A stretch of DNA of 6,160 bases from CASQEL01 sp036655975. GTDB lineage: Bacteria; Desulfobacterota; Desulfovibrionia; Desulfovibrionales; Desulfovibrionaceae. Under the pieces are notes generated by a model. It was not told the origin of the DNA, searched no databases, and worked only from the letters and a program-made list of their open reading frames with translations. This document shows positions 6,087 through 6,160 of this stretch, in pieces; position 1 is the first letter of the stretch; the number at the start of each line of letters is the position of its first letter. A program made the position numbers and the translations under genes. The DNA lies in the NCBI GenBank assembly GCA_036655975.1, contig JAVVPD010000117.1, positions 1 through 6,160 of the forward strand. The letters are read 5' to 3'.

Positions 6087-6160
6087 ACTCCACCAGCCCC
6101 CGCAAAATTTTTATGTTCTGCCACGGGCCTACGAAAACTCTTTTACCTCCACGGAGTGCT

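Noticed and set aside
6113..6160. A short open frame beginning ATG at 6113 and running off the right edge
   Set aside because: Only 16 codons are visible, there is no ribosome site before it, and the residues resemble no protein start I recognise. The real start is more likely outside the window.
1..6160. Mobile element, phage, CRISPR or defence system
   Set aside because: There is no transposase, integrase, repeat-spacer pattern, nuclease or helicase gene. All five genes are intact and belong to housekeeping, transport or surface-glycan families.

Overview
The window carries five protein-coding genes in two divergent groups and no RNA gene, CRISPR array, insertion sequence or phage gene that I can see. 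The right-hand part is anchored by der (engA), the essential double-GTPase ribosome assembly factor. The Der sequence, the GC-rich glycosyltransferase genes and the mix of neighbours suggest a Gram-negative bacterium, most likely a deltaproteobacterium of the Desulfovibrio group. That placement comes from recalled family resemblance, not from a search, and should be treated as tentative.

Left part (about 1-2130, minus strand): a multi-pass membrane protein of the sodium/calcium exchanger (CaCA) superfamily is followed after about 48 bases by an exported DUF3298-type protein. They may be co-transcribed, though a candidate internal promoter lies in the gap. A weak hairpin followed by nine T residues (minus strand) lies just after the second gene and probably ends the transcript.

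Middle (2131-2288): a 158-base divergent intergenic region holds candidate promoters for both directions. The rightward promoter is placed so that its predicted transcription start falls on the A of the next gene's ATG, so that gene may be translated from a leaderless mRNA.

Right part (2289-6045, plus strand): a GT4-type (GT-B fold) glycosyltransferase overlaps by 4 bases (ATGA) with a two-domain protein. That protein has an N-terminal Rossmann-like domain and a C-terminal GT2-type (GT-A fold) glycosyltransferase. The two are probably translationally coupled and probably act in one cell-surface glycan or protein glycosylation pathway. der follows after 101 bases and appears to have its own promoter, whose perfect -35 box overlaps the stop codon of the GT2 gene. 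The last 115 bases hold a candidate promoter and a short inverted repeat, probably serving a gene that starts beyond the window.

I found no clearly new multi-gene system. The points most worth a second look are the unusual two-domain glycosyltransferase, the divergent ion-binding motifs of the exchanger and the possible leaderless glycosyltransferase mRNA.
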